A DNA stretch of 64,000 bases from Alteromonas sp. IB21 (lineage in GTDB: Bacteria; Pseudomonadota; Gammaproteobacteria; Enterobacterales; Alteromonadaceae), in the NCBI RefSeq assembly GCF_016405965.1, contig NZ_JAEFCD010000018.1, positions 32,993-96,992 of the forward strand, written 5' to 3'. The translations under genes were made by a program, and so were the position numbers. The notes beneath the pieces are model-generated. The model worked only from the letters and a program-made list of their open reading frames with translations. It ran no database searches and was not told where the DNA came from. This document shows, in pieces, positions 17,924 through 26,318 of this stretch; positions within the stretch are counted from its first letter, which is position 1; the number at the start of each line of letters is the position of its first letter.

Positions 17924-18859
17924 TTAGTCATCATCGCCCGCCTCCATTTTTAATAAATCAGCTTTTAGTAGATAGCTATTTTCTACAACGACTTGCTGGC
18001 CTATTTGAACGCCCTTCACAATCTCTACTAAACGGTTGTCCGTGTTCCCAAGTTTTACTTGGCGGGGGTAAAATCGTTCCCCTTCTTTGACAAAAACAAT
18101 GGTTTGCCCATCTAACTCTTGTATTGAACTTTTGGGGAGTGCCAGATTGACTTCTTGGAAACCAATCTGAATATAACCCTCTACCATAGCGCCTAAAGGC
18201 CAATAACCACTGCCATTATCAACGTTCACAAACGCGATAGAATAGGGTTTGTCATCCGGTGAGGACGTAATGTGGCTTATACTTGATTGTTGCTGCAATT
18301 CCTCAAGCCTTAAAGTGACTTCCATATCAGCGGCAATATGAGTACGTTGTTTGGGGAAAATAGCCAATTGAGCAATTGCGCGAGAGTAATTAGCAACAGA
18401 AAGCAGCACTTGACCGTTGGTGAGCTCACCATCATTGGCGTGTCTAGCTATGATTTTTCCAGACATCGGTGAGGTGATTGAGTATTGATTTAAACTCTCG
18501 TTTGACTCAATGATTGCCAGCGTGTCACCTTTTTCTACTTTATCTCCAATATTCACCATGATACGTTTTACAACACCGTCGAAGCGGGCACGAATATGAC
18601 TCAGTGACGCAGGATCATGAACTATCCGCCCAAATGTTCTGGTTGTGAGCGATAATGATCCTGACGCGGCTGAAGCAGTCACGATATCGTGTTCAAGCAT
18701 CCGTTCTTGAGATAACACTACGTACTCGGGTCTTTCTTCGGCTTCCTCATCGTCATCATCAGCCAGGGCGACAGTAGCAAACAGTAAAGTAAGTAGCATG
18801 GCTAACACGCCAAGCAAGTCACGTGCGCTAGTGAGTAATGTAAATTGTGATGTATTCAT
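17924..18859 (-). CDS. czcB: Periplasmic adaptor protein, CzcB family (copy 2)
   Basis: A 311-residue membrane-fusion protein with the same fold order as copy 1 (DPASLSHIRARFDGVVKR, IGDKVEKGD, SPMSGKIIARHANDGELTNG split across the lipoyl region). After the signal peptide the mature N-terminus is acidic (DDDDEEAEERPE) and the C-terminus is EAGDDD, where copy 1 has His-rich segments. Its ATG overlaps the czcC stop by one base. Confidence 0.88.
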   Translation of the reverse strand: MNTSQFTLLTSARDLLGVLAMLLTLLFATVALADDDDEEAEERPEYVVLSQERMLEHDIVTASAASGSLSLTTRTFGRIVHDPASLSHIRARFDGVVKRIMVNIGDKVEKGDTLAIIESNESLNQYSITSPMSGKIIARHANDGELTNGQVLLSVANYSRAIAQLAIFPKQRTHIAADMEVTLRLEELQQQSSISHITSSPDDKPYSIAFVNVDNGSGYWPLGAMVEGYIQIGFQEVNLALPKSSIQELDGQTIVFVKEGERFYPRQVKLGNTDNRLVEIVKGVQIGQQVVVENSYLLKADLLKMEAGDDD

Positions 18860-20193
18860 TATTTTTTCTCTAGTAATTCTGATGATTGAGCAGACGTCGA
18901 GGGAGAGTCAGAAAACACGGGAATTCCCGTAAGTGCCTCTAGATCTGCGCTTCGAAGGTGGACTAAGCCTGCGGCTTTTATCAGTGTTCGTTGCATATCT
19001 ATGAGTTGCTGTTGCGTTGTCACCCACTCTATATAGTTGTAGCGACCACTTTCATAGCCATCCCGCGCCAATTTCAATGCAGATTCCAATGTGGGAACGA
19101 CATTGTCTTGAAGGGTCGTAACAGTGAGCAAGGCTTGATCTTTTGCACTAATGACTTGATTTAATTGGCGAGTGAGTTCACGAATTTTCGCTTGTTTTTG
19201 ATAGTCGATACTGTCAAGCAATGCGCGCTGTTGTTCGTATTCTCCTAGATTCCGCTGCTTGGTATTTAACGGCACCGAAATACTGGCGACTAACGCTGTG
19301 TCATTAATTCCCTGCATTCTTCGGATACCGGCTTCCCACGCAATGTCGAACTGCTGACTGGCCTGAACCACTCTCAATCTGGCCTCTTGTACCCGATAGT
19401 TATCAGCATAAAGCAGAACGTGTGGATTGCTTTGAAGCTGTGAAAGCATATGTTCAAGTGATAGTGAATTTGGAAACGATAACAGTGTCCCTTCAACTTC
19501 CGCAAACGCAGCGTTAGTGTCACCCCACATGATGGCCAGGTCGCGTTTATACTCATTGAGTTTTTGTTCACTTATCAATAACGACAAACGCGCCTGCGAC
19601 AACGCTGACTCTGCACGTTTTTTCTCAAGTGGTGAAGAAGCCCCCGCTTCAACCCGTGTAGAGACTGTCTGAAGCATTGTGCGAGCCAGCATTTCAGCTC
19701 GTTGCTCAGTCTTGTGCAACGCTTGTTGGACAATGACATTGATATATCGTCGAGTTGTTTCACCCAAGATGTCCAGCGTACGAATGCGCCGTTGTGTAAG
19801 CAGTTGTGCTTTTTTTGAACTCACCACATTCATTCGGCCGCTGACTTTATCTCCAAGCTCGATGACCGACGATAAGGTCAGTGTCAATTCGGCATCTTTG
19901 ATACCAGACACTTCGCCTGTTCCCAACACATTTTCAACTTCAACCCCAACAGACATTTCAGGTCGTAAGCTGGCCATTTTTGATTCACCATCCAAAGCCG
20001 AAGATTTAAATTCGAACACAACTAAATCTGGGTTGTTTGATAATGTGCGTTTGAGCGCATTTTCAAGCGTGATTGAAGACTTTTGCGCATTGGCAGATTG
20101 AACAGATATGCTCATGGTTACCAGTGCAGCAGATATCAATTTCAGATACGCTGAGCTAGCTTTTTTTATGCCCAATGGGCGTGAAGAACTCAT
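18859..20193 (-). CDS. czcC: Outer-membrane efflux channel, CzcC/TolC family (copy 2)
   Basis: A 444-residue TolC-family channel protein with a signal peptide (ending SANA) and two OEP helical repeats starting SSITLENALKRTLSNNPD. It is a paralogue of the channel at 11767-13137. It is the first gene of the second CBA block and overlaps czcB by one base. Confidence 0.88.
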   Translation of the reverse strand: MSSSRPLGIKKASSAYLKLISAALVTMSISVQSANAQKSSITLENALKRTLSNNPDLVVFEFKSSALDGESKMASLRPEMSVGVEVENVLGTGEVSGIKDAELTLTLSSVIELGDKVSGRMNVVSSKKAQLLTQRRIRTLDILGETTRRYINVIVQQALHKTEQRAEMLARTMLQTVSTRVEAGASSPLEKKRAESALSQARLSLLISEQKLNEYKRDLAIMWGDTNAAFAEVEGTLLSFPNSLSLEHMLSQLQSNPHVLLYADNYRVQEARLRVVQASQQFDIAWEAGIRRMQGINDTALVASISVPLNTKQRNLGEYEQQRALLDSIDYQKQAKIRELTRQLNQVISAKDQALLTVTTLQDNVVPTLESALKLARDGYESGRYNYIEWVTTQQQLIDMQRTLIKAAGLVHLRSADLEALTGIPVFSDSPSTSAQSSELLEKK

Positions 20194-20265
20194 AAAAGAA
20201 CCTTTTGTTCATAAGATAACGACATACATGGAAAGCACCCATGCAAACATATAGGAGGGAATGGA

Positions 20266-20640
20266 TTAATGTTGAGGTGGGCGCAAAAGGCCTTCGACTA
20301 GGCCGTCAGTGACGTTGCGGGAATAACTGTATTGATTGGTATATAACGGTTTAGATACGTCATTTATTGGGTGTTGTGCCAGAAACTTAATCTGTCCACA
20401 TTGACACAGCACACAATGGAAACACTTAGACTCTTCACTCGACGTATTATCACCAGCATTTACATTTTTTTCGGGAACATCATAAGTGCCTATCGACTTT
20501 GATTGTTCAGGGACTGACGATACCTCCGCAGGGTAGTCATCGCATTGAGCGGCGAACGAAAAGCCCGATTGACACATGAGCAAAGTAATAAGTAGCCATG
20601 CCAACCTACGCAGTTTTGATGTGCAATTAAAAATTGGCAT
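20266..20640 (-). CDS. Small secreted Cys-rich protein with RPP tail (czc copy 2)
   Basis: A 124-residue protein of unknown function. From the ATG at 20640 it has a signal peptide (hydrophobic LAWLLITLLMCQSGFSFA); that start is 8 bases after the cation transporter stops. An alternative in-frame ATG at 20661 would overlap the transporter. The core has CFHCVLCQCGQ, and the protein ends EGLLRPPQH. It occupies the same operon slot as the protein at 13210 although the rest of the sequence is hardly alike. Confidence 0.72.
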   Translation of the reverse strand: MPIFNCTSKLRRLAWLLITLLMCQSGFSFAAQCDDYPAEVSSVPEQSKSIGTYDVPEKNVNAGDNTSSEESKCFHCVLCQCGQIKFLAQHPINDVSKPLYTNQYSYSRNVTDGLVEGLLRPPQH

Positions 20641-20647
20641 TTTCTTA

Positions 20648-21265
20648 TCAACTTTGCGCATTAAGCGCTCGCTGTCTTTCATTTCCAGCATCTTCGAGGA
20701 TCATTTTTGCCCCGCGCAACACAACGCACGAAACTATCACACCGATAACCAGATCAGGCCATCGAGAATCGAGCCAAAACACCAAAACGCCAGCAAAGAT
20801 AACACCTAAGTTGGCAATCACATCGTTGGCTGAAAATATCCAGCTTGCCCGCATATGCACTTCTTCATTTCTTTGTTTGCGTATGATCACAAGACAAATG
20901 ACATTAGCAACCAGTGCAACTGCCCCCATAGCCATCATTAGTCCCGATACAGGTTCGCTACCGTAAATTGACCGTCTTACAATATCAATGATAATCAACA
21001 CACCCAGTGCCATCTGAAAAAAGCCGCTAATTCTAGCCGCATTGGCTTTGTGCAATAGCGATTTACCAATAGCATAAAGGGCAACACCATAGACAACTGC
21101 GTCGGCGAGCATATCAAGTGAATCGGCTATTAATGCGGTTGAATCAGCAAGCAACCCGATCCCCATTTCTATAACAAACATTGTCGCGTTTATTCCCAAA
21201 AGCCAATACAAAACCTGTCGTTGAGACTGGTCTTTTATTTCAACTTCGCACCCACATCCGCTCAT
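20648..21265 (-). CDS. Cation transporter, short CDF type
   Basis: A 205-residue CDF-family membrane protein with six hydrophobic segments, DSLDML in TM2 and SANDVIANLG in TM5 supplying the metal-site Asp residues, and no C-terminal cytoplasmic domain. It begins MSGCGCEVE, a Cys-rich N-terminus usual in this subfamily. The ATG at 21265 is preferred to an upstream GTG. It heads the second czc operon under a MerR-type promoter (21298-21328) facing the divergent CadR/PbrR-like gene, so Cd/Pb/Zn induction is likely. Confidence 0.85.
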   Translation of the reverse strand: MSGCGCEVEIKDQSQRQVLYWLLGINATMFVIEMGIGLLADSTALIADSLDMLADAVVYGVALYAIGKSLLHKANAARISGFFQMALGVLIIIDIVRRSIYGSEPVSGLMMAMGAVALVANVICLVIIRKQRNEEVHMRASWIFSANDVIANLGVIFAGVLVFWLDSRWPDLVIGVIVSCVVLRGAKMILEDAGNERQRALNAQS

Positions 21266-21297
21266 TAGAAACACACTCTTTACTGATGAATAGTATG

Positions 21298-21328
21298 AGT
21301 ATAAAGTCTATACTTGGTATAGAGTCAA
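21298..21328 (-). promoter_or_regulatory. MerR-type promoter/operator of the second czc operon
   Basis: Minus-strand -35 TTGACT (21323-21328), 19-base spacer and -10 TATACT (21298-21303). The dyad CTATACCAAGTATAG fills the spacer. It lies between the divergent regulator gene (start 21345) and the transporter gene (start 21265). Confidence 0.88.
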
Positions 21329-21344
21329 CGGTTAGGAGAAAAAA

Positions 21345-21734
21345 ATGAAAATTGGTGATGTCGCAAAGACGACAGGTTGTAGTATTCATACCATTCGTTT
21401 TTATGAAAAGAAGGGGCTCTTGCCTGAGCTTAAGCGCTCAAGTGGAAATTATCGTGTCTACGACAAGGGGACTATTGAACAACTCCTGTTTATCAAACAG
21501 TGTCGTTCATTAGATATGTCTATCATGGAAGTAAAAACGCTAATGGACAGTCGTTCGAGGCCAGATCAGAGCTGTTCAAATATCAATACGTTAATAGCTA
21601 AGCATTTATCAGACGTCATTATTCGCATTAAAGAGCTAAACGCATTAAAGTCATCACTCGAAAATATGGCGTCAAAGTGTGATCAAAACAAAACCATTAG
21701 GGACTGTGGCATTTTAAATTATTTACACACTTAA
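21345..21734 (+). CDS. Cd(II)/Pb(II)-responsive MerR-family regulator
   Basis: A 129-residue CadR/PbrR-like regulator. The winged helix spans residues 1-40 (CSIHTIRFYEKKGLLP); Cys77, Cys112 and Cys121 match the CadR/PbrR cysteines, including the DCGIL end motif. A strong AGGAG precedes the ATG at 21345. It is divergent from the short CDF/czc operon and probably acts at 21298-21328 and at the similar site 7567-7597. Confidence 0.9.
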   Translation: MKIGDVAKTTGCSIHTIRFYEKKGLLPELKRSSGNYRVYDKGTIEQLLFIKQCRSLDMSIMEVKTLMDSRSRPDQSCSNINTLIAKHLSDVIIRIKELNALKSSLENMASKCDQNKTIRDCGILNYLHT

Positions 21735-21862
21735 AAGTGTAAGAAGCATACAATTTCATAGCGGGCGCTCACCTTAACTTGTATCTATCGGCTAACATTC
21801 GTCATGTGTATAGATTTGTGAAGCAAAAAATACTAGCCTGAACTTTTGATAATGAGTCAGCC

Positions 21863-22627
21863 ATGCATATTCATTTGTGGCCCTACAAAGCGATTTACAT
21901 CGGAGTCAGTCCTGATAATGATGTTCATGCACATCATGCAGTCCAAATTTGCATTGGTTTAGACAGAGACATCTCGGTTCAAGATTACAAGGCACAAAGT
22001 ATTCACACCGGACAATGTATTGTGATTTTCGAAGATGTCCCTCACAAGCTTTTTGCGCAGGATGATCAAATTGTAGTCATCTATTTAGAGCCTGAGGATA
22101 GGCATAACCAACAATTTCTCACTGCCTTGCGTCAAACCAGGAGTGATGGAATTAATACTCTGCCGCTTACTGGTAAAGAATTGGGATACATTTCTAAGCA
22201 TCTATTTACTGACGTCGATATCGACAAAGTGTGGAAAACAGTAAATAAAGCGGTAGGGCTAGTCTACAGTCCTGCGCTTTCATCGCGCCCAGAGGATAAA
22301 CGGGTACGAGCGGTCATCGACATTATTGCTTCGCAGCGAGGTTGTGCAATCGATATGGCGTTTTTATCATCGAAGGTTTTCTTGTCCCCAAGTCGTCTCA
22401 CACATCTTTTTAAGCAAGAAGTGGGTATACCTATTAGTCGTTTTATTGTCTGGTGGCGTGTGCGCGCCGCAATAGAACAACTGAGTAAGTCAGCAACATT
22501 GACTGAGGCTGCCCATGCTTCGGGTTTTTCTGACTTACCTCATATGAGTAAAACGTTTAAACAGCTGTTTGGATTTGCACCTTCCTCGTTATTCAAACCG
22601 CACACCATTAAAATTCACAGTAATTAG
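21863..22627 (+). CDS. AraC-family transcriptional regulator
   Basis: A 254-residue protein with an N-terminal cupin-like sensing domain and a C-terminal pair of helix-turn-helix motifs (residues about 150-250; GIPISRFIVWWRVRAAIEQL and AHASGFSDLPHMSKTFKQLF are the recognition segments). The ligand is unknown. It lies 76 bases upstream of a fatty acid hydroxylase-like gene in the same direction and may control it. Confidence 0.88.
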   Translation: MHIHLWPYKAIYIGVSPDNDVHAHHAVQICIGLDRDISVQDYKAQSIHTGQCIVIFEDVPHKLFAQDDQIVVIYLEPEDRHNQQFLTALRQTRSDGINTLPLTGKELGYISKHLFTDVDIDKVWKTVNKAVGLVYSPALSSRPEDKRVRAVIDIIASQRGCAIDMAFLSSKVFLSPSRLTHLFKQEVGIPISRFIVWWRVRAAIEQLSKSATLTEAAHASGFSDLPHMSKTFKQLFGFAPSSLFKPHTIKIHSN

Positions 22628-22703
22628 CCGTTTGATACAAGCCGAATCAAGTTTGACTAGGGAATAATATACGCATCAATAAAAACGCGAATGTGTAAAT
22701 ACT

Positions 22704-23546
22704 ATGAGAACGTTGGTCCAATGGATGTTCAGTCCATTATTTTTTTTAAGCTTTATCTTTGTTGCAACCAGTATTTCCCAAAACACAAGATCTCCAGCTT
22801 GGCTTATACCCCTGCTTTTATTCGCCATCGTCGTATCTTTTGCAGCTGAGAAATGGCTACCATATGAAAAAGCATGGAATAGACCGCAGGGCGATTTCGG
22901 GCGAGATATAGTGCATGCCATTGTTAATGAAGGCTCTTTGGCACTCACGGTCGCGTTTATCCCAATTATGACCGCGATAGTGCCCCACTTCAGTATTTGG
23001 CCACACCATTGGCCACTACTAGTGCAACTTGGCTTTGCCATCATTGTCGCTGACTTTGGGATAACGATGGCACATTATTTTAGTCATAAATACAAAGTGC
23101 TTTGGCGCTTACACGCGGTTCATCATAGCGTTGAACGAATGTACGGGTTCAATGGATTGTTAAAGCATCCCCTTCACCAAGCGATTGAACTAAATGCAGG
23201 TACACTCCCATTACTTTTGATAGGTATGCCCTTAGAAATAGGCGCATTGTTAGGGTTTAGTGCTGCCATACAATTGCTGTTGCAACACTCTAACGTTGAT
23301 ATGCGGCTTGGCCCGCTAAAATATGTTTGGGCTGTTGCTCCAGGTCACCGACATCATCACTTAAAAGACGGTACCAAAGGTGACGTTAATTTTGGGTTGT
23401 TTACGCATCTATGGGATCACCTCCTTGGCACTTTCGTCACCAATTCTAATGAACGACCCTCACCATGTGATGGCGAGCTAGGAATTGGTAGTCAACCTAA
23501 TTACCCACAAAATTATATCTCGCAGCTTTTTCAGCCTTTTAAGTGA
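22704..23546 (+). CDS. Sterol desaturase / fatty acid hydroxylase family protein
   Basis: A 280-residue integral membrane protein. The di-iron His boxes are present: HYFSHK (near 120), HAVHHSVE (near 135), HPLHQ and GHRHHHLKDG (near 215), with four hydrophobic segments. The family hydroxylates or desaturates lipids or sterol-like substrates; the substrate here is unknown. It has no obvious metal-resistance role and may be carried with the neighbouring AraC gene. Confidence 0.85.
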   Translation: MRTLVQWMFSPLFFLSFIFVATSISQNTRSPAWLIPLLLFAIVVSFAAEKWLPYEKAWNRPQGDFGRDIVHAIVNEGSLALTVAFIPIMTAIVPHFSIWPHHWPLLVQLGFAIIVADFGITMAHYFSHKYKVLWRLHAVHHSVERMYGFNGLLKHPLHQAIELNAGTLPLLLIGMPLEIGALLGFSAAIQLLLQHSNVDMRLGPLKYVWAVAPGHRHHHLKDGTKGDVNFGLFTHLWDHLLGTFVTNSNERPSPCDGELGIGSQPNYPQNYISQLFQPFK

Positions 23547-23616
23547 AAGATTTAGCTTTTGGTTTTCTAATCAGCTGCTCGACAATTGCTGCTCCAGAAT
23601 ATTATTCATGAGGAAT

Positions 23617-23632
23617 ATTACAAACATGTAAT
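23617..23632. promoter_or_regulatory. ATTACA-N4-TGTAAT palindrome
   Basis: ATTACAAACATGTAAT, 85 bases upstream of the gene at 23717. The same 6-4-6 palindrome recurs at 44203-44218 and, with one mismatch, at 61316-61331 beside the CusRS-like genes. It is a candidate binding site for that response regulator. Confidence 0.55.
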
Positions 23633-23716
23633 CAACCAGTAATAGCAGCGTCATGAGTTAATTACTTATGTTCGGTATCCTAACTTAGCAGTTATCGTTA
23701 TTTCGAGGAAAAACAA

Positions 23717-24169
23717 ATGCAAATTGAGCAATTCAGTGACATTTTAGAGTGGACAGCTAATTACCATCAGGCTCTCGCTGAACAACTGCATTGCTGTTGT
23801 AAGAAGACAGATTTGAACAAACTTGTACTCGATTATCTCGCAATGCATGAAAACCACCTAAGTAAGCTGATCTTAGCCTTCAAAAACTTAGGTAAAACCG
23901 GAGAATTGGATACTTATTTTGTTGAGTACATAAACGATAAGCCTGACATACCTTTACTGTGTCCGCCTAACCTAGATGATTGCACTACTTATGAACAGGT
24001 CATAGAGCACGTTATGAAACGCCATCAACAAATTATCGAATTATTTTCGTATCTAAGGAAGCAAATGGTCGTTGGGCATCAAATAGAACTACTTGATTCT
24101 ATTTTAGAAACCGAACAACAAGAGATTAAAATAATGGCACATGGTATTAACCGAGCGCACGAATTATAA
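23717..24169 (+). CDS. Helical protein of unknown function
   Basis: A 150-residue, soluble, almost all-helical protein, possibly a four-helix bundle of ferritin- or hemerythrin-like type (many His and Glu: NYHQALAEQLHCCC, MHENHLSK, KRHQQIIE). No iron-ligand pattern can be assigned with confidence. A good AGGA site precedes the ATG. It is followed after 36 bases by an APC permease and preceded by the 23617 palindrome, which hints at metal or stress control. Confidence 0.7.
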   Translation: MQIEQFSDILEWTANYHQALAEQLHCCCKKTDLNKLVLDYLAMHENHLSKLILAFKNLGKTGELDTYFVEYINDKPDIPLLCPPNLDDCTTYEQVIEHVMKRHQQIIELFSYLRKQMVVGHQIELLDSILETEQQEIKIMAHGINRAHEL

Positions 24170-24205
24170 GCCTTTCATTGGATTCATAAACTATGGAGTG
24201 AGGTT

Positions 24206-25513
24206 GTGAGGAAGCACCAACACAAGTCAAATTACAAAGAAGGAAGTCTCAGTCTTATTGGCGCGGTTGCAATGGGTACAGGTGTCATGATCGGTGCAGG
24301 TATCTTTGCTTTGACCGGACAAGTGGCTGAATTGGCCCGCGAGTGGTTCCCATTAGCCTTTATCATAGCGGCAATGATCACATCAGCAAGCGCGTATTCC
24401 TACGTGAAGTTATCCAATGCTTATCCTTCTGCAGGAGGGATTGCCATGTTTTTACAAAAAGCTTATGGCAAGGGGACTGCCACTGCGGTTTTTGCATTAC
24501 TCATGTACTTTTCAATGGTAATTAATGAAAGCTTAGTTGCGCGGACATTTGGTCAATATACCGTACAAATAATTTATACAAAACCCAACGATTGGTTTGT
24601 CCCAGCGTTAGGTGTAGCAGTATTGATCTTTGCCTTTTTCATAAACATTATGAGTAATAAGGCTATCCAATCTATTTCATTTGTAATGGGAATCGCCAAA
24701 GCTTTAGGATTGGCGGTATTAGCGTCTGGAGGAATATATGCGGCCCAAAGAGGAGTTGTTGACACTTTTGTTCAAACGACCGACGCTTCGATTGTTGACT
24801 TTCTGGGGGCCGTCGCGCTAGCCGTATTGGCATTTAAAGGCTTTACTACAATAACAAATAGTGGCGGTGAAATCGAAAATCCACGTAAAAACGTGGGTCG
24901 CGCAATAGTCATTTCAATTGCGATTTGTATTTTCATATACCTATTAGTTGCCGCAGCAGTTGGAACAAACCTATCAATCCAGGAGATCGTCGCAGCGCGC
25001 GATTATGCATTGGCAGAAGCAGCAAAACCAGCCTTCGGACAATATGGACTTTGGATAACAGTCGGTTTTGCGATAATTGCTACCGTGTCAGGCGTCATCG
25101 CAAGTGTATTCGCTGTATCGCGTATGTTAGCGATGCTAACTGACATGGAGCTTGTACCACACAGCCATTTTGGTATGCCAGGAAATATCCAAAAACACAC
25201 GCTGGTATATACAATAGTCCTTGCTATGACGTTAACGATATTTTTTGATTTAAGCAGAATCGCTTCTTTGGGTGTGATTTTCTATCTGCTGATGGATATT
25301 GCGATTCACTGGGGCGTACTAAACTACCTGCGTAAAGAAATTTCTGCCAACCGGTTTATACTGTTAACCGCCATTACATTAGATTTAATTGTACTGATAG
25401 CTTTCATCGTCGTTAAGGTGAAAACGGATAGCATCGTAATTTGGACGTCATTAGCGGGCTTGTTTCTGATAATTACCGCAGAGAAGCTTTATCTTAGCCG
25501 CAAAAGAAAATGA
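24206..25513 (+). CDS. APC-family amino acid permease
   Basis: A 435-residue permease with about twelve membrane segments. The APC signature GTGVMIGAGIFALTGQ lies in TM1 (residues 23-38). The start is a GTG at 24206 after GGAG. The substrate is unknown. It probably forms an operon with the helical protein at 23717. Confidence 0.87.
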   Translation: MRKHQHKSNYKEGSLSLIGAVAMGTGVMIGAGIFALTGQVAELAREWFPLAFIIAAMITSASAYSYVKLSNAYPSAGGIAMFLQKAYGKGTATAVFALLMYFSMVINESLVARTFGQYTVQIIYTKPNDWFVPALGVAVLIFAFFINIMSNKAIQSISFVMGIAKALGLAVLASGGIYAAQRGVVDTFVQTTDASIVDFLGAVALAVLAFKGFTTITNSGGEIENPRKNVGRAIVISIAICIFIYLLVAAAVGTNLSIQEIVAARDYALAEAAKPAFGQYGLWITVGFAIIATVSGVIASVFAVSRMLAMLTDMELVPHSHFGMPGNIQKHTLVYTIVLAMTLTIFFDLSRIASLGVIFYLLMDIAIHWGVLNYLRKEISANRFILLTAITLDLIVLIAFIVVKVKTDSIVIWTSLAGLFLIITAEKLYLSRKRK

Positions 25514-25837
25514 TTTTACTGTTATATAGATAGGTAACTGAGGTCTGCATAACTCTTTTTCCACATTCTGATTTTAGTAGAAGTAATCTCACACTAAATT
25601 GTAATCCGTACTTTCCGGCGAATGAAAATCGTTACTTTATTCAGCTCATTGATTGATAATTGTAACAGCAATATCACGTATTAAAGAACTTATGGCACAA
25701 ATATTGGGTTGTCTTAGGTAAACCGTAAATACATACTAAGCAAACGGCATAAGCCATCTGACTCTGTAAATGTTATGCGCGGATAGGTCATTTTTACACT
25801 GTGTCGAATTGCAGCTATTAAAGGATTGTAAATTTAG
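25514..25837. other. Intergenic stretch before the copper module
   Basis: No gene seen in 324 bases. It contains a half-site TGTAAT (25600 region) and AT-rich stretches that could hold the promoter of the cop genes, but no convincing operator or terminator. Confidence 0.4.
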
Positions 25838-26221
25838 ATGACTCACGACGACCACACGACAATAGCTTTAAGTACACTTATCAAGTGCTTGATGCTTATT
25901 GCAAGTGTGACTTATGGTTCATCTGTATTGGGTTGCGAAAGTGAAGGTACTGGCAACATCTCATCCATGAAGGGAACACCGGAAATTGAACAAGCAAAGC
26001 TGCATGTTCAAATGCACATTGAAGATAATGTTGATGAGAGCTGTCATGAGGAGTGCTGTACAGAATCTTGCGATTGTTCTCATGGAAATTGTTTTACAAT
26101 TTGGCTACTGACCGGCAATTATCACTACAAAATTAAGTCATTTGATTATGTTTTCTCATTATTCGAAGGTGATTTACTACGGTCTCCTCCTTCTAGATTG
26201 CTTAGACCCCCAATAGCATAA
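25838..26221 (+). CDS. Small secreted Cys-rich protein with RPP tail (cop module)
   Basis: A 127-residue protein of unknown function. An N-terminal hydrophobic segment (about 10-30) resembles a signal peptide. The centre has CHEECCTESCDCSHGNC, a dense Cys cluster. The C-terminus is RLLRPPIA, the tail shared with the proteins at 13210, 20266 and 60856. It lies directly upstream of the multicopper oxidase gene, again at the head of a metal module. Confidence 0.72.
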   Translation: MTHDDHTTIALSTLIKCLMLIASVTYGSSVLGCESEGTGNISSMKGTPEIEQAKLHVQMHIEDNVDESCHEECCTESCDCSHGNCFTIWLLTGNYHYKIKSFDYVFSLFEGDLLRSPPSRLLRPPIA

Positions 26222-26318
26222 GCCCGTTCTAGTTTTAACTACGAAAACTCGGTACATGCTCGGTCCGTTTTAACGTAAGCATGTGTCTGAATCTATCCAT
26301 CAAATTAGAGAACAATTT

